Positions 34,381 through 45,437 of a DNA stretch of 64,000 nt are shown one piece after another (positions within the stretch are counted from its first letter, which is position 1; each line of letters starts with the position of its first letter). Origin of the DNA: Udeniomyces pyricola (taxonomy: Eukaryota; Basidiomycota; Tremellomycetes; Cystofilobasidiales; Mrakiaceae). Under the pieces are notes generated by a model. It made no database searches and was not told the DNA's origin. It saw only the letters and a program-made list of their open reading frames with translations. The translations under genes were made by a program, and so were the position numbers. Location: contig BCIK01000001.1 of assembly GCA_039545295.1 (NCBI GenBank), positions 186,001 through 250,000 on the forward strand, in the 5' to 3' direction.

Positions 34381-36744
34381 AGCGGAGGGATAGGAAGGGA
34401 TAGGAAGGGAAGGGAGGGGGGTGATATAGTTACAGGAGAAGGGGGATACCCGTTGAGCTCGACACGGTCGCGTATAAAGAAGGAAACCAGAGGAAAAGGA
34501 CCGCCAGAATGGGGTGATCTGAACGAAAAAAGAGCCAGATTGAGAGGAAAAGAAGAAAACCTCACCTCAATCTCAGCCCGCTCCTTTCCAAGTCGAATGG
34601 CGGCTTCGGTGAATTTGCGACGTTCTTCGTGAAGCTCGAGGCGTTGAGCGTCGAGGGAGGCTTGGAGCTCGGCGAGAGATGTCGATTGGACGCCAGCACT
34701 ACGTTCGACAGAGGACGAAACGTTGGGTACGATGGTAGAAAATCAGCGTGTTATGGAGGAATTTCAAAGTAGCAATCCTTCATGTAATCAGCGAGAATAG
34801 ACGCGAGGCAAGTGCAGACGCCAGAAGAGGGGGGGGGGGAGGGAATGCGCACGTACAGGAATGTCTCCAACGAAGTCCCGTCGGTGACAACGTCTCCGAT
34901 CTGGCTCACAACGCTCGTCTTGGCCGCCAACGCATCTTTGAGCTCCATTTCCAGCTCGTGACACCTCCCTTCCAAAATCTTGACGTCTCCCTCCAAAGCC
35001 TCCATCTCGAGCGTCTTTTCCTCGACGGCACTCTCGACGGCCCGTTTGACGGCAACCTCGGTATGGAGAGCGTCGCGTTGGAGGAGCTGGAGTTGACCGA
35101 GAAGCTGCGAGAGGAGGTTCGTGATGTTGCGTTGGGCGTTCAATGGGTGAGATGATGAAGGAGATGGTTGGTTCGTGGACGACAAGGCGATCGCTTGAGG
35201 TGCTTGGATAGTCGACTCGAAGAGATCGGAAGGTCGTGTAATGAGAGGTGCAGGTGAAGTACTCTCGACGTCATGTGTCGCGAGCGACTGGACAGCTGAC
35301 TGGAGATTGGAAGCGAGACGAGTCAAGGTTCGACGGAAGCCATCGTTCTCCGCAACGAGTCGAGACCGCGCGTCTTCTAGCTCCTGGAGAGCCGTTGCAT
35401 GGAGGGATAGCGAAGGCTAGGATCCCCAAGGTCAGAGTAATGACATTACATGTCAGTATATACGGATGAAAGAACGAGGAAGGGAGATCATCTGAGTCAC
35501 GTTGTTACCCAACGCAATTCAGCAAGAGAAACTCCCCGCACCTTTGCCGATGCGTTGCGACTACCCGCTACCGAGGAAGCGGAGAAAGTCGTCGATGGCA
35601 TGTTGACACAAGTCAGTCCCGAACGAGACGAGACAAGCTTGGCCTGGTCAGTCGAGAGCTTCTGCCATCGCTCGAGAGTCCGGGTCGATTCGATCTCCCG
35701 TTTCTTTATGTCAAGCTATAAGAAGACCGGACACAACGTAAGAAACAATCTGTCAGGTCTTTTGCCTTTCATGTTGGGTTATCGAGGGGATGTTTTGGAA
35801 GCAAGTTTCCACCTGGATCTCACTTGAGCTTGATTCCGGACAAATGCAAGGGCGGTCCTAGCCTTTTGCAGCTCCTCCCGAGAGGCCTTGTGGGCGGCCT
35901 GTTCTGCTTTGAGAGCCTTCTCCGCAGCTCTGTAACAATCATGATTCAAGTTGTGGTCAATCGTATGAACCTGGTCAACCACATTTACCTGTCTCTCCTA
36001 GTATGGAGTCGAGAAGAAGGATGCAACGCATGAGCTTGCTGCTATCACTCACGTCGACTGGGCTTTAGCAGCTTCCTCTTTCCTCTCGGCGATGCCAACA
36101 GCCCCTTGGAGAGACTTGTGCATCTTGGTTAACCGTTCGTGATCATACGTCAGGGTTCGATAAGATGTCGAGATGGATTCGACAGAAGCTACATCATCCT
36201 GTATGTACCGAAGATAACGGACATCAGTATCGAACGCGTCCAGACAGTCTGCGGACAGATACCCCGCGCACTATAGAGACGATAGAGAGGGTAAGCACCA
36301 TTCTTTGCTGGAGCATTGCAAAGAGACATTTGACGAGGTGATCTCGGTCTCGTGTCCGGAGATCCGTCAATTCGAGAGATCGCTTCGTGAAGCCATGGGC
36401 GACGAGTTGGGCGTTGATGTAGGGAAGTGAGGACGTGGTTGTCTGCGGGGCGGAATGGTTGTCGCCTTGGCTGGATGGGAAGAAGGATCGAAAGACACAA
36501 AGGCGATGAGTTGCATGCTCTTGGGACAGATCGACCTCACCTATATCGTCAAGGATGATAAGAAGGGAAATAGCAGCAGTCAAGCTCGGTCTTACGGCTC
36601 ACTGGGTTCACGCCTAGCCTGGGACCGACTCGAGGCGGGCTTGCCGAACGGAGAGGCGACGACGTCGAGTGTGTACTGCTCGAATTGACGGTGACTTGGT
36701 TTCGGTCCGTCGTGAACGGGAGGCGGGAGTGAGGATGTCTCCAT
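33019..36744 (-). CDS. ADIP-domain coiled-coil protein
   Basis: A multi-exon minus-strand gene starting METSSLPPPVHDGPK (36744) and ending after RAESERRWRRD. After the N-terminal HRQFEQYTLDVVASPFGKP, the segment SLPYINAQLVAHGF ... HLVKCLFAMLQQR matches the start of the afadin/alpha-actinin-binding (ADIP) domain found in fungi. Long helices follow with coiled-coil character: YDHERLTKMHKSLQG, ELQKAEKALKAEQAAHKASR, DIKKREIESTRTLERWQKL and VEEKTLEMEALEGDVKILEG. The C-terminal third (33019-34290) is disordered, with poly-Ser, poly-Gly and an acidic run of eight Glu. Related animal proteins (SSX2IP) act at centriolar satellites and junctions; in fungi the role is little described, so a microtubule-organising function is only inference. 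The start lies about 210 bp from the divergent TANGO2-like start. Several exon edges are approximate. Confidence 0.72.
34333..34379. repeat. Poly-A (47), poly-T on the sense strand of an intron
   Basis: The longest homopolymer in the window, 47 A on the plus strand. It lies inside an intron of the ADIP gene, about 40 nt upstream of the acceptor on the sense strand. Confidence 0.9.
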
Positions 36745-36955
36745 GGAGCGGATGGGGGAGATATCTAAGAGGAGCTAGGATCAGGTAGGTGAGGCGCTTC
36801 AAGCTTCAAGTCGCGACGCGTCGACACGGTCGGATCAACAAAAGGAAAGAGCACGCGATGGTCCAAGCGGTGCAGCAAGTCCAAGGCTGTGTAACAATTG
36901 TCACGAGCGAAGCTGCGCCCCGAGCTTTCGCGTTGACTTCCGTCCAACGGTGACC
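36745..36955. promoter_or_regulatory. Short divergent promoter, ADIP gene and TANGO2-like gene
   Basis: The two start codons face away from each other with 211 bp between them, so both core promoters must share this stretch. I see no obvious TATA box. Sharing is inferred from spacing alone. Confidence 0.5.
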
Positions 36956-38311
36956 ATGTGTATCGCCATCTACGCCCTCGACGCTCATCCCAAATACCGC
37001 TTCATACTCGCTTCCAATCGCGACGAGTTTCTCGCCAGATCCACCGAAAACGCTGCGTGGAGACATGGCCAGACGCTTCAACCCATTGATACCGACGAGC
37101 TCCTAGTGGGTCACCACGGATCTCATGTGCTTTGCGGTCTCGACGCGAGTGCTGGAGGGACCTGGCTCGGAATGGATGGTAGAGGAAGACTAGGTGTTCT
37201 GTGAGTAACTCGATGGTATCCGCCCGATAAGGAAATGAAGGGTATCAAAAGGCCCGGCGCTGTCTAACCGGGAGTAGTCGGCAGTCCATCAGTCAAGGGA
37301 GAAACCTCTTTCGCTCTCTCCTATGGAATCGTGATCTCATGCACACCACGCTGATCATCCGATGCCATTTCTTCCTATAAGAACAAACTTCACCGAGCCT
37401 CCGCCTGTAGTCAAACCGAGCTCCACTAGAGGAACTCTGCTCAAGGCTTACCTCGCCCCGCCTTACCCAGCACCTTCCATGTACACCGCACAACTCGCTC
37501 GCGAGGCCCATACCTACGCCGCGTTCAACTTGCTTGTCTTTGATCTGTTCTCAACAGTCTCAGCTGATGTGCCGTTGCCGAGCTCGTTTGTTCTGGCGAG
37601 CCCCGAGAACCCATGCTCTGCTCTAAGTACACATCACCACTCTCCCTCAACAATCGTCTCATCCAGCAGTTTCACACCGTCTTCCTCGGCCATCTCGTCG
37701 TCGAACGATTCATCTACTCGCAATTTATCTCATCAATCATCCATAGCAGTCTCCTACCTCTCCAACCGATCTGTCGGCTCGAACGAATCGTACACACCTC
37801 GTCCAAAAGGCGTCGACGGTATGAGCAACAGCCTGATGAACGATCCGTGGACCAAAGTGGAAAAGGGCAAGAGCAAACTCGAGGCACTGTTCAAGCTCGA
37901 GCAAAGTGAAGCAGGTCTCAAGGGCTGGAGTGAACAGCGATGGATTGAAGAGTTGGCAAACATGATGTCGTGCGTGCATGCTGTCTCTCAGCATTTGAAT
38001 GGCTTGCCCAACTGACTGAGCATGGCATCGCTCTTCTAATCTCGCACTTTTCTTCTAATAGTCAATCCCACGACAACCTCACCCGTGAGACGTTCCGTAT
38101 ATCGACGACGATCCCGCCGATCCAGCTGCCACATCCGGTGACGAACAACCTCCAGTGGTACGCGACGCGACTGCTGACGATGGTGCTTGTCACCCACGAG
38201 GGAGACTATACTTTTGTCGAGCGAGATATTTGGAGCTTGACTGCAGATGGGTACCCATCTATGGTTCCGCCAGGCCAGGACAGGTCGTTCCGAGGCCGGT
38301 TCGAGGTGTGA
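36956..38311 (+). CDS. TANGO2/NRDE family protein
   Basis: Three exons (36956-37200, 37382-37969, 38062-38311) sum to 1083 nt, giving 360 residues. The protein begins MCIAIYALDAHPKYRFILASNRDEF, with the family's N-terminal Cys and the NRDE motif. GGTWLGMDGRGRLGVLTNF is the second hallmark block. The C-terminal part has TFRISTTIPPIQLP, WYATRLLTMVLVTHEGDYTFVERDI and DRSFRGRFEV. TANGO2 relatives are linked to Golgi organisation and lipid or haem handling, but the biochemical activity is unsettled. A Ser-rich insert of about 70 residues (37630-37790) interrupts the domain. The start is at the ATG giving MCIA, since Cys2 is the conserved residue. Confidence 0.88.
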
Positions 38312-38636
38312 GGGGGACGTACGGTTGTGAGAGCTGCAAGCGAAGAGGTGATGCGGTCAACCACTTTTGCAGAGTGAGTATATGGTTGTCTATATATGCA
38401 ATTGACTGACATCGTGGATGGCTGGATTGATGAGTGAACCAAAAATAAATATATATATACAGTGTATGAATTGTATTCATGATACTTGGGTGCAGTCAAT
38501 CGTCGGAGTTGGGTTTCGCTTATCTCCGCTTTGTCCTTTTCAAACATGGCGGCCATCAGGCAACCTCCGGCCGGTCCCTCTTCCATAACATGCCTCTCAC
38601 CATCACACCCACACTGCCCTTCCTATAATCCATCCG

Positions 38637-40891
38637 ATGACTGCCGTTCTTACATCGCCTCGAGTTCTCCTTCCCAACTCTCCCCCTCAGCCTGCGACAA
38701 TCGAGTACTCCCTCGTAACAGGCAAGGTCACCCATGTCTCTCCTGGGGTACTCAAACCCAAGCAAGCATATACGCCGGAACCCGAGAGCTACGTTGCCCT
38801 TGGAGAGGACGACGGCGTGGTGATGCCGGGCTTTGTCGAGTGAGTAACCCATCCCCTGATTGAAGCTTCGATGGGTCAGATCAATAGAGATGCTTACTGA
38901 TGAGCACTTGTTTCTGTTACGCGAATAGTTGCCAGTGCGTCAAGCGGTGACCTTCGCCAATTCCATCAGGTTGCTTTGGCTTCGCCCTTTATCTGACCCA
39001 CTAATCCTGATCATCTGTTTCTTGCCAACCAGTGTCCATCTTAATCAGCCTGGTCGAACGCATTGGGAAGGATTCGCATCTGGCACCCATGCCGCCGCGT
39101 CCGGTGGTGTCACAACGCTCATCGATGTGAGCAGTTCTGTCGAGTCACATCTCGCCATGACATGGGACTTCGCTCACCTGCCTTTCTGGTTTCGCGCTCT
39201 CACTAGATGCCTCTCAACTCGATTCCGCCCGTGACAACCCTATCAGGCCTTCAAGCTAAGCGAGATGCTGCAGTTGAAGTCGGCCTTTCCGTGGACGTCG
39301 GTTTCTGGGGCGGTGTGATTCCTGGGAATGCCGTGGGTCGAGTTCTCTGTCTTATTTTCTAAATCATTTGGCCAATCTGGGCAATCTAACTCGATGTTGA
39401 TCCGGATTTACTACCATGGTTTTCTTTTGTTATGGGCACTACTCAGAGCGATCTCCGGCCGCTGATTAATGCCGGAGTGAAAGGCTTCAAATGCTTCCTC
39501 ATTGAAAGTGGCGTCGAGGAGTTCCCTTGCGTCGGCGAGGACGATCTCAAACTGGCTATGAAAGAACTCGAGGTGAATCAGAGATTGGACCTCAAACATC
39601 GGTTGTTCGGGAGATGGAGCTGGATCAACGAATCTATAGCTGACCATCTTCAATTTTCTTCCCTTTTCGTCTATGTTTCTATTGTGATCTCTTCCAGGGA
39701 ACGAATGTTCCCCTCCTTTTCCATGCCGAACTCGACTCTCCTATGCCAGTCGATCACCTTTCCTCCCCTCTTGACCCCAAAGAGTACTCGACCTTCCTCT
39801 CCTCCCGACCCGACATCTTCGAGACCTCTGCCATCCAACTCATCATTCGACTCGCCAAGCTCTATCCTTCTGTTCCTGTCCACATCGTCCATCTCAGCAG
39901 CGCCGAAGCGCTCCCCGATATCCGACGCGCCCGAGCCGAGGGTGTCAAGCTGACGGTCGAGACTTGCTACCATTATCTCACACTCGCGGCAGAAGACGTC
40001 CCGTGCGGCTCGACCCAATTCAAATGCTGCCCTCCTGTTCGATCAGACAGTAACCGAATCAAGCTCTGGGAAGCTCTGTTAGACGGAACGATCGACTACG
40101 TCGTCTCGGATCACAGCCCTTGTACTTCCGAGCTCAAGAACCTCGAGACGGGCGATTTCGGCACTGCCTGGGGCGGTATCGGAGGATTGGGCTTGGGAGC
40201 GAGCTTGCTATGGACTGAGCGCAGCAAAGCCGCCGAGCCATCTTGGGGATTCGAGGAGCTCTCACAGTGGTGCAGTGTCAGGACAGCGGACATGGTGGGC
40301 TTGCAGGACACGAAGGGAAGTATCAAGATTGGAGCCGATGCGGACTTTTTAGGTATGATGGACATCGCTTTTACTTCTTTTGTCTTCTGATGAGTCGATC
40401 CTATCTTGCCTTGGGTCCACACTCTGACTTGTTCTTCTGCGCCTTTTTTATTTTGTTTTATTTTATTTTTAAAAATGGGCTCTTGCCTCGGGTAGTCTTC
40501 GATGACAAGAAACAGTTTACCGTTACCAAGGTGAGATGAACAACCAAAACTAGAGCTTGTACCCGGTATTTTTTTCTTCTTCTCGTACACGACTGGCTCA
40601 TTTAACTGATCTCTCTGCACATCCTCTCGGATAGGCCTCGTTGAATTTCAAGAACAAGCTGTCTCCGTTTGAAGGTCTCTCGCTTACCGGCCAAGTCACG
40701 TACGTCAGGTGTCTCCTGATTACTATATTTCTTCTATTTTATCTACCTTGATCGTCTTGATTTATTCTTGGCCTCTCTCCTTCATCTTTCGCTTCCTCTC
40801 GCGCAGCCAAACGTACCTTCGAGGGCAACTCATTTGGGACGGCGCAACCCAATCCCTCGTTGGAACCCCAAAGAGTGGGCGCATGCTCTAA
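38637..40891 (+). CDS. DAL1: Allantoinase
   Basis: Nine exons (38637-38839, 38929-38934, 39033-39126, 39207-39332, 39447-39572, 39698-40352, 40496-40530, 40635-40708, 40807-40891) sum to 1404 nt, giving 467 residues, the usual length. The enzyme hydrolyses allantoin to allantoate in purine breakdown. The metal site is visible: [14 protein letters not shown] (the His-x-His), [17 protein letters not shown] with the Lys that becomes carboxylated, [14 protein letters not shown], and [13 protein letters not shown] with the catalytic Asp. The C-terminus [16 protein letters not shown] and [11 protein letters not shown] is also typical. The second exon is a 6-nt microexon (TTGCCA) needed to encode the Cys and first His of the DCHVH motif. 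The upstream neighbour on the same strand is the TANGO2-like gene, 325 bp away. Confidence 0.95.
38929..38934 (+). other. 6-nt microexon of the allantoinase gene
   Basis: Flanked by GCGAATAG before and GTGCGT after. Joined to GA of the previous exon and TGTCCAT of the next, it restores Asp-Cys-His-Val-His, the metal-binding motif. Skipping it would keep frame but remove two residues including the first His. Confidence 0.85.
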
Positions 40892-41363
40892 TCCAATCGC
40901 TTCGAGTCCATCATACGCAGAGACCGAATATTTAAGGTTTCGATTAATCTTGTAAACACATGAATGATGCATCAAATCCATTGCCACGCTGTCCAACCTT
41001 GATTTGTTTCATCTGTATATATTCGACGGCAAACGAAACAAAAAGCTGCCAGTGAACCTTGGTTTTCGATCAGGGTTCAGGACGAAACAACATTGTCGCG
41101 AGTGAAGATGTATTGGCACGTTACTGGTCTTGACGAACGAAGGAAGTTACGCCTTTTGAATTTTCGCCGTCTCTTCCACGAAGGCAGCCGACAGAGGAGA
41201 TCTCAGAGTATCATGGAGGAGAGCTCAGAGGACCAACACAACTTTCGGCTCGAACGGAAAAGAGCTACACCCACCGAGAGAACATTTGCGAAATCGATCG
41301 ATGGATTTATCATGAACATCATTGCCTGCGTCATGTCGTTAAGCTAGCTGGCATTTCAACGGT
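40892..41363. other. Convergent 3' region, allantoinase and HAD hydrolase
   Basis: About 470 bp between two stop codons. A short plus frame (41093-41347) has no recognisable content. Probably the two 3' UTRs. Confidence 0.5.
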
Positions 41364-43540
41364 CTATCGCGACGTCGCACCACGCCCGACTCCTTCGTTC
41401 CACTCGCGGACAAACCGGACAGCTTCATGGAGGTCCTTGATGACCCGAACGCCATCAAGCTGCTCCGAGGCGACCCGCGTCGCACCTTCGGACCAGTCAC
41501 CCTCGCGTCGGATCAAGAGCGCTTGAAGTCCGGCGGCGGTCGATCCACGATAATCGCTGAAGGGCGCGAAGAAGGCGATCAAGGGGTGAGAAAGGGTTAT
41601 ACACACACAAAAGCAAAGCAATAAAGCAAGTGGTATGTCAGTTTTTTTTCTTGTCGCAATCCACATATCGCCCAAGGAACCTCTCCAAGGCTTCCCTATC
41701 GTCGTTTATTATGATCGTCGATAAGTCAACGACGTCCGAGTCTTTCTGATCGGCCTCACGCATCGAGTTCGTCGCCGATCATGAGGCTCTCCTCTGGCCG
41801 AATGTTGTCGGGAGCGAGTCCGATGGCATGGTGGTAGATCCGCGGGTCGGGTTTCGAGAACCCGACGACGGCGTTGAACGTTGCGGGAGAGGTCAGGAGA
41901 GGAGTCATCCCGAGGGAATCGAACACTTGAACTGGAGTCCAGAAAGATGGGACCCGGTGGAATAAAAGAGAATGTCAAGCGCCATGTGGTGGGAACCAGG
42001 TTTAGGAGATTGTTTGGTCAGTTGATTGGCGAGGAGATAGGTCAGCTTTCATTCAACGGAGTTGAATTGGGCTCGTCAAGAACGTCGAGGGACATGGGAA
42101 CGAACGCATCCTTGCGTCGGCGTTGGAGAGGACTGCCGTCTTGACGCCCATTTCCTTGAACGCTTTCACTGAAGAACAGGGGAAGCAAGAAGAGGAGACA
42201 TGCAGGATGTTTTAACAGGATCAGAGACAGTAAGGGTGAACTAAACTGGTGATGTGATCAACAACCACAGGACTCTCTGTACGACCCATGATTCGTGAAA
42301 TAACTTACGAGCAGGTATGGCATCGTCAAATGGTCGGTAGCCTTTGGACGACGCGAATCGTTCAAGTAACCGAGGACCCAACGTCGGCATCTCTTGAGAC
42401 AGTCCTGATGAAAAGAGCATAGATGAACCAGAAAGCCGACGTGCTTGGTTTAGTGGGACGGATACTGCTTGGTTTGGGGAGGTTTCAAACAACTGGTTTA
42501 GGGCGGAAAGAGTTTATGGATATCGTTTCGGTAAGGAAAAGACAAGCTACAGGGAATTTGCTATTCGTTCTCGAGATAAGGAGAAGAGAGTGTATAACTC
42601 GTCTATCGAGCGGTGTGCTTGATACCGATGTGCATCATCTCTAGGACGATACATGGAGTGAGGAGTTCAACGCACGCTCGGATTCGACGCCCGCGGTGGA
42701 CATCGTGTCTTGGATCAGCCTCAGCCACCATTCTTCGGGGGTCATGCCGGCTTGAAGTCCATAGAGTGGGTACATTCGGTTCATCGTAGGGAAAGCTGGT
42801 ATTGTCCAAAAGAAGGGGAAAACGTGAGACCGAATGAGAGACGGAGTCCTAATTACATGGCCAACCAGCTACTCAAAAGGCTTTATTCTCCTTGAACACA
42901 GGAGTTATCCCCTCAACCTTGGGCTTGGGATGAGCAGCATTAGGTAAAAGGGATCATGATCATACTTTTGCGGAAGGCAGCTTTGATCGAACTCGGGGTT
43001 GCCGCATGAAGGCCGAGTCGCTGGGCTTCCTCGGCGTATTGCTCGTTGATGGCCAACCGAGGGGTGATCTGATTGGAGTCAGCGGAAGAAAACCAAAGAA
43101 ACATATGGGTGAGTTTGAATGAGTGTGAGTCTTTCTCTAGCGTCTTGTTCTTCTTTGTGAGATGAGATGGAAAGCATGCGGGTACACCATGCGACGTGCA
43201 GCGTGATAAATATATAGCGTGTAGAAGCTTAAAGGGGGTCAAGCCAATCAAGTGGTGTACTAAATTCCATGACGATGAGTGAATATGCCTAAATCTTTGT
43301 TCCGCACTTTAGCTGGGAGCGAACAAGCTAGCTATAACCCCAATAAGATCTTTGCATGGTCGTAGCAAGAGTGAGAGGTGGGATCGATACGCGTGCGGAA
43401 AGAATAGCTACAGTCCGCGCTGCATATTGTCGACGGGATGAGAGGAAAGGCTGGTACTTTCAGAAAAGAGACTGATTGAAACGAACGAGGGTGTCAAAGG
43501 CATCAAGAAGAACGAGACGTATGGCTGTAGATTTGGACAT
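41364..43540 (-). CDS. HAD-superfamily hydrolase, HDHD3-like
   Basis: Seven exons (43540-43487, 43068-42966, 42795-42653, 42390-42309, 42168-42106, 41931-41760, 41556-41364) sum to 810 nt, giving 269 residues. HAD motif I is RLVLLDAFDTLITPR, with the nucleophilic Asp but with Phe-Asp in place of the usual second spacing (D-A-F-D). The cap region has YAEEAQRLGLHAATPSSIKAAFRK and GMTPEEWWLRLIQDTM, which match the HDHD3 group. Motif II is AVLSNADARM, motif III the Lys in VVGFSKPDPRIYHHA, and motif IV MIGDELDADYRGSTAAG. The substrate of this group is not established. Introns are long for this window, the first being about 420 nt, and one acceptor (before MPTLGPRLL) is weak. Confidence 0.85.
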
Positions 43541-44562
43541 GAATGTGTTGGGATATCTGGTTGTATCAGGGCTGATAGGACGGTTGATGGATGCTAGATA
43601 TCAGACCTCAAGGTCTCAGCACCGTGGCCAAGCGGAAGCCGGAAGCCGGAAGCCGGCGATTTGGTTCGAATCTGGTCACAAAGGCTTGATCACCAAGGCA
43701 ACATAAACGCAGATGATTTTGTCATGTAACTCGATCCCGGCAGGGTCAGGCCACTACGTCAGGCGGACATGCACGCTCCAACGTTGAATCACATCCACTG
43801 AATCGGTCAATCCTTCTTTTCTTCATGTATATTCAGAGGTTCGGAAGATCAAGACGATGTCACTTCCGCAGAAGAGACTGCTCACGCAATTCCCGACTTG
43901 GTGTTTTCACCAAAGTCCTCGAAGAATGCCTTGGCATAGCTACTTCACCAAGCGGTGAGCTCTTGTATCCCCCTTTCCCCTTTCTTCAGTTTGATGTACT
44001 TTTATATATATATATTTATATATATCGAATGCGGCCTTATATAATGATCCCTCTCACAGTATTTACCACATGTGCTGCTTCGTATCAATCAAGTCGAGCG
44101 TGCGCACAGGCGGGAGTAGCTGAATTGTGTGTGGTCAGCAAAGTGGAAAGGATCATCACCACGAAGACGTGGGCTTGAGTGGAAACCGGTTCGGAGCTTC
44201 CGACTCTCGTACATGAATCTTGTTCCATCCAGAATTTATCGGGGGATGATTCCTCCTCTCCGATTCATACGGACAAGCCGTGAAGGAAAGATACTACATA
44301 CCGTAGTGCATATCATATCATATGGATGCATGTGGGTAATGTGGGTGATTGATGATGATAATGCGGGTGATTCCGCCGGGTGAGTCTCCCAGCACAGGTC
44401 AAACTCAATCGATCAATCACCGACGTGTCCGGCCCTTCTACATATCTATCATCCTTTGAGCTCTGCCCTTCGCTTTCTCACCGTTTCCATCCACTCCATC
44501 CTTCTCCTCACATCCTCTCATCTCCAACAACTTACCTATCCAATCTGTCCGCCTTCCGAACT
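43541..44562. other. Divergent intergenic region with a GGAAGCC triplet repeat
   Basis: About 1 kb between divergent starts. It holds three tandem copies of GGAAGCC (43634-43654) sitting between sequences that resemble Pol III A and B boxes, and a TA run near 44003-44026. No exon supported. Confidence 0.55.
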
Positions 44563-45280
44563 ATGCAAAGCGTCGGCCGCCTCGTCGAGAAGGAGGCGAC
44601 CGTCGTCATTGAGCACGCCGCCGCGGACGGATCGTCGCTTCGCTCGACGATGCCTTCCGCTGCTCCCCTGCGCGCCACTCTCGAGACGGCCGCCCATCAG
44701 GGCGTCAGAGCAGAAGCCAGGCTGGCTGGATTCGGTAAGCGTCTCTCAACGTATTCCAAAGGATCGACGGAGGTAGTTTGTAGAAGTCTACCTTGTATAG
44801 AGACTTATAGACCACGGAGCTGACGAGTTTCTCATGACTGCTGGCTGCTTGGGCCTAATTATCATCCTCCTCGAATCGATCCATCCTCTCGATCAGATGC
44901 CCTCTCGGGCGTTCACCCTCCTACCGGCCCACTCTCCTCAGTCCTCGGCGAAGAATCGTTGCTTCTCCGAGATGAGGTCTCCAATGCGATCCAAGAGGGT
45001 GCTGGAGACGTGGCAGATGACCTCAAGGTGAGTCTTGCTGGGTTACAGCGGAACTGCTGTGCGCGTCACACGTCATGTCTGTTGGGATATGCAGATCATT
45101 GACATCGACTTTTTTTTTTGTGTATTTTCGCTTCGCTTCTCCTTGTGCTTTGTTTGTTTTTCTGGTTGCCTACAGGCTCGGGGAGTGCTACCTTCTGTCA
45201 CTGACGCTGTCAAGACAATGCTGCCTGAAGTTCACTTTTCTGCCGCGAATACCATCATTCACCCCCAATTACCCGCATAG
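44563..45280 (+). CDS. 135-residue protein of unknown function
   Basis: Three exons (44563-44734, 44897-45027, 45176-45280) sum to 408 nt, giving 135 residues, with canonical splice sites (GTAAGC, GTGAGT; GATCAG, CTACAG). The N-terminal half (MQSVGRLVEKEATVVIEHAA) is moderately hydrophilic and Ala/Glu-rich, the middle has VHPPTGPLSSVLGEESLLL, followed by an acidic helix EVSNAIQEGAGDVADDL and a C-terminal VTDAVKTMLPEVHFSAAN. No signal peptide or membrane span is evident. I do not recognise the family. It is convergent with the Sam37-like gene, with 157 bp between stops. Confidence 0.65.
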
Positions 45281-45437
45281 ATCCTCCCCCCTTCCTCTTC
45301 CCCTGACCGTCCACCTTCTGCTATAACGTTTTTCATTTCCTTCCTGTTGTTGCTGTTAGCTTAGACTTTATGTCTCCACTTCTTTCTTCGTCTCCCAACT
45401 GTATCCATTGCTTGAAATCATCGCATCTCATGTTGAA

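Noticed and set aside
43618..43685. tRNA gene call
   Set aside because: A- and B-box matches are present, but no acceptor stem and only a weak T stem can form, so I list it only as a low-interest finding.
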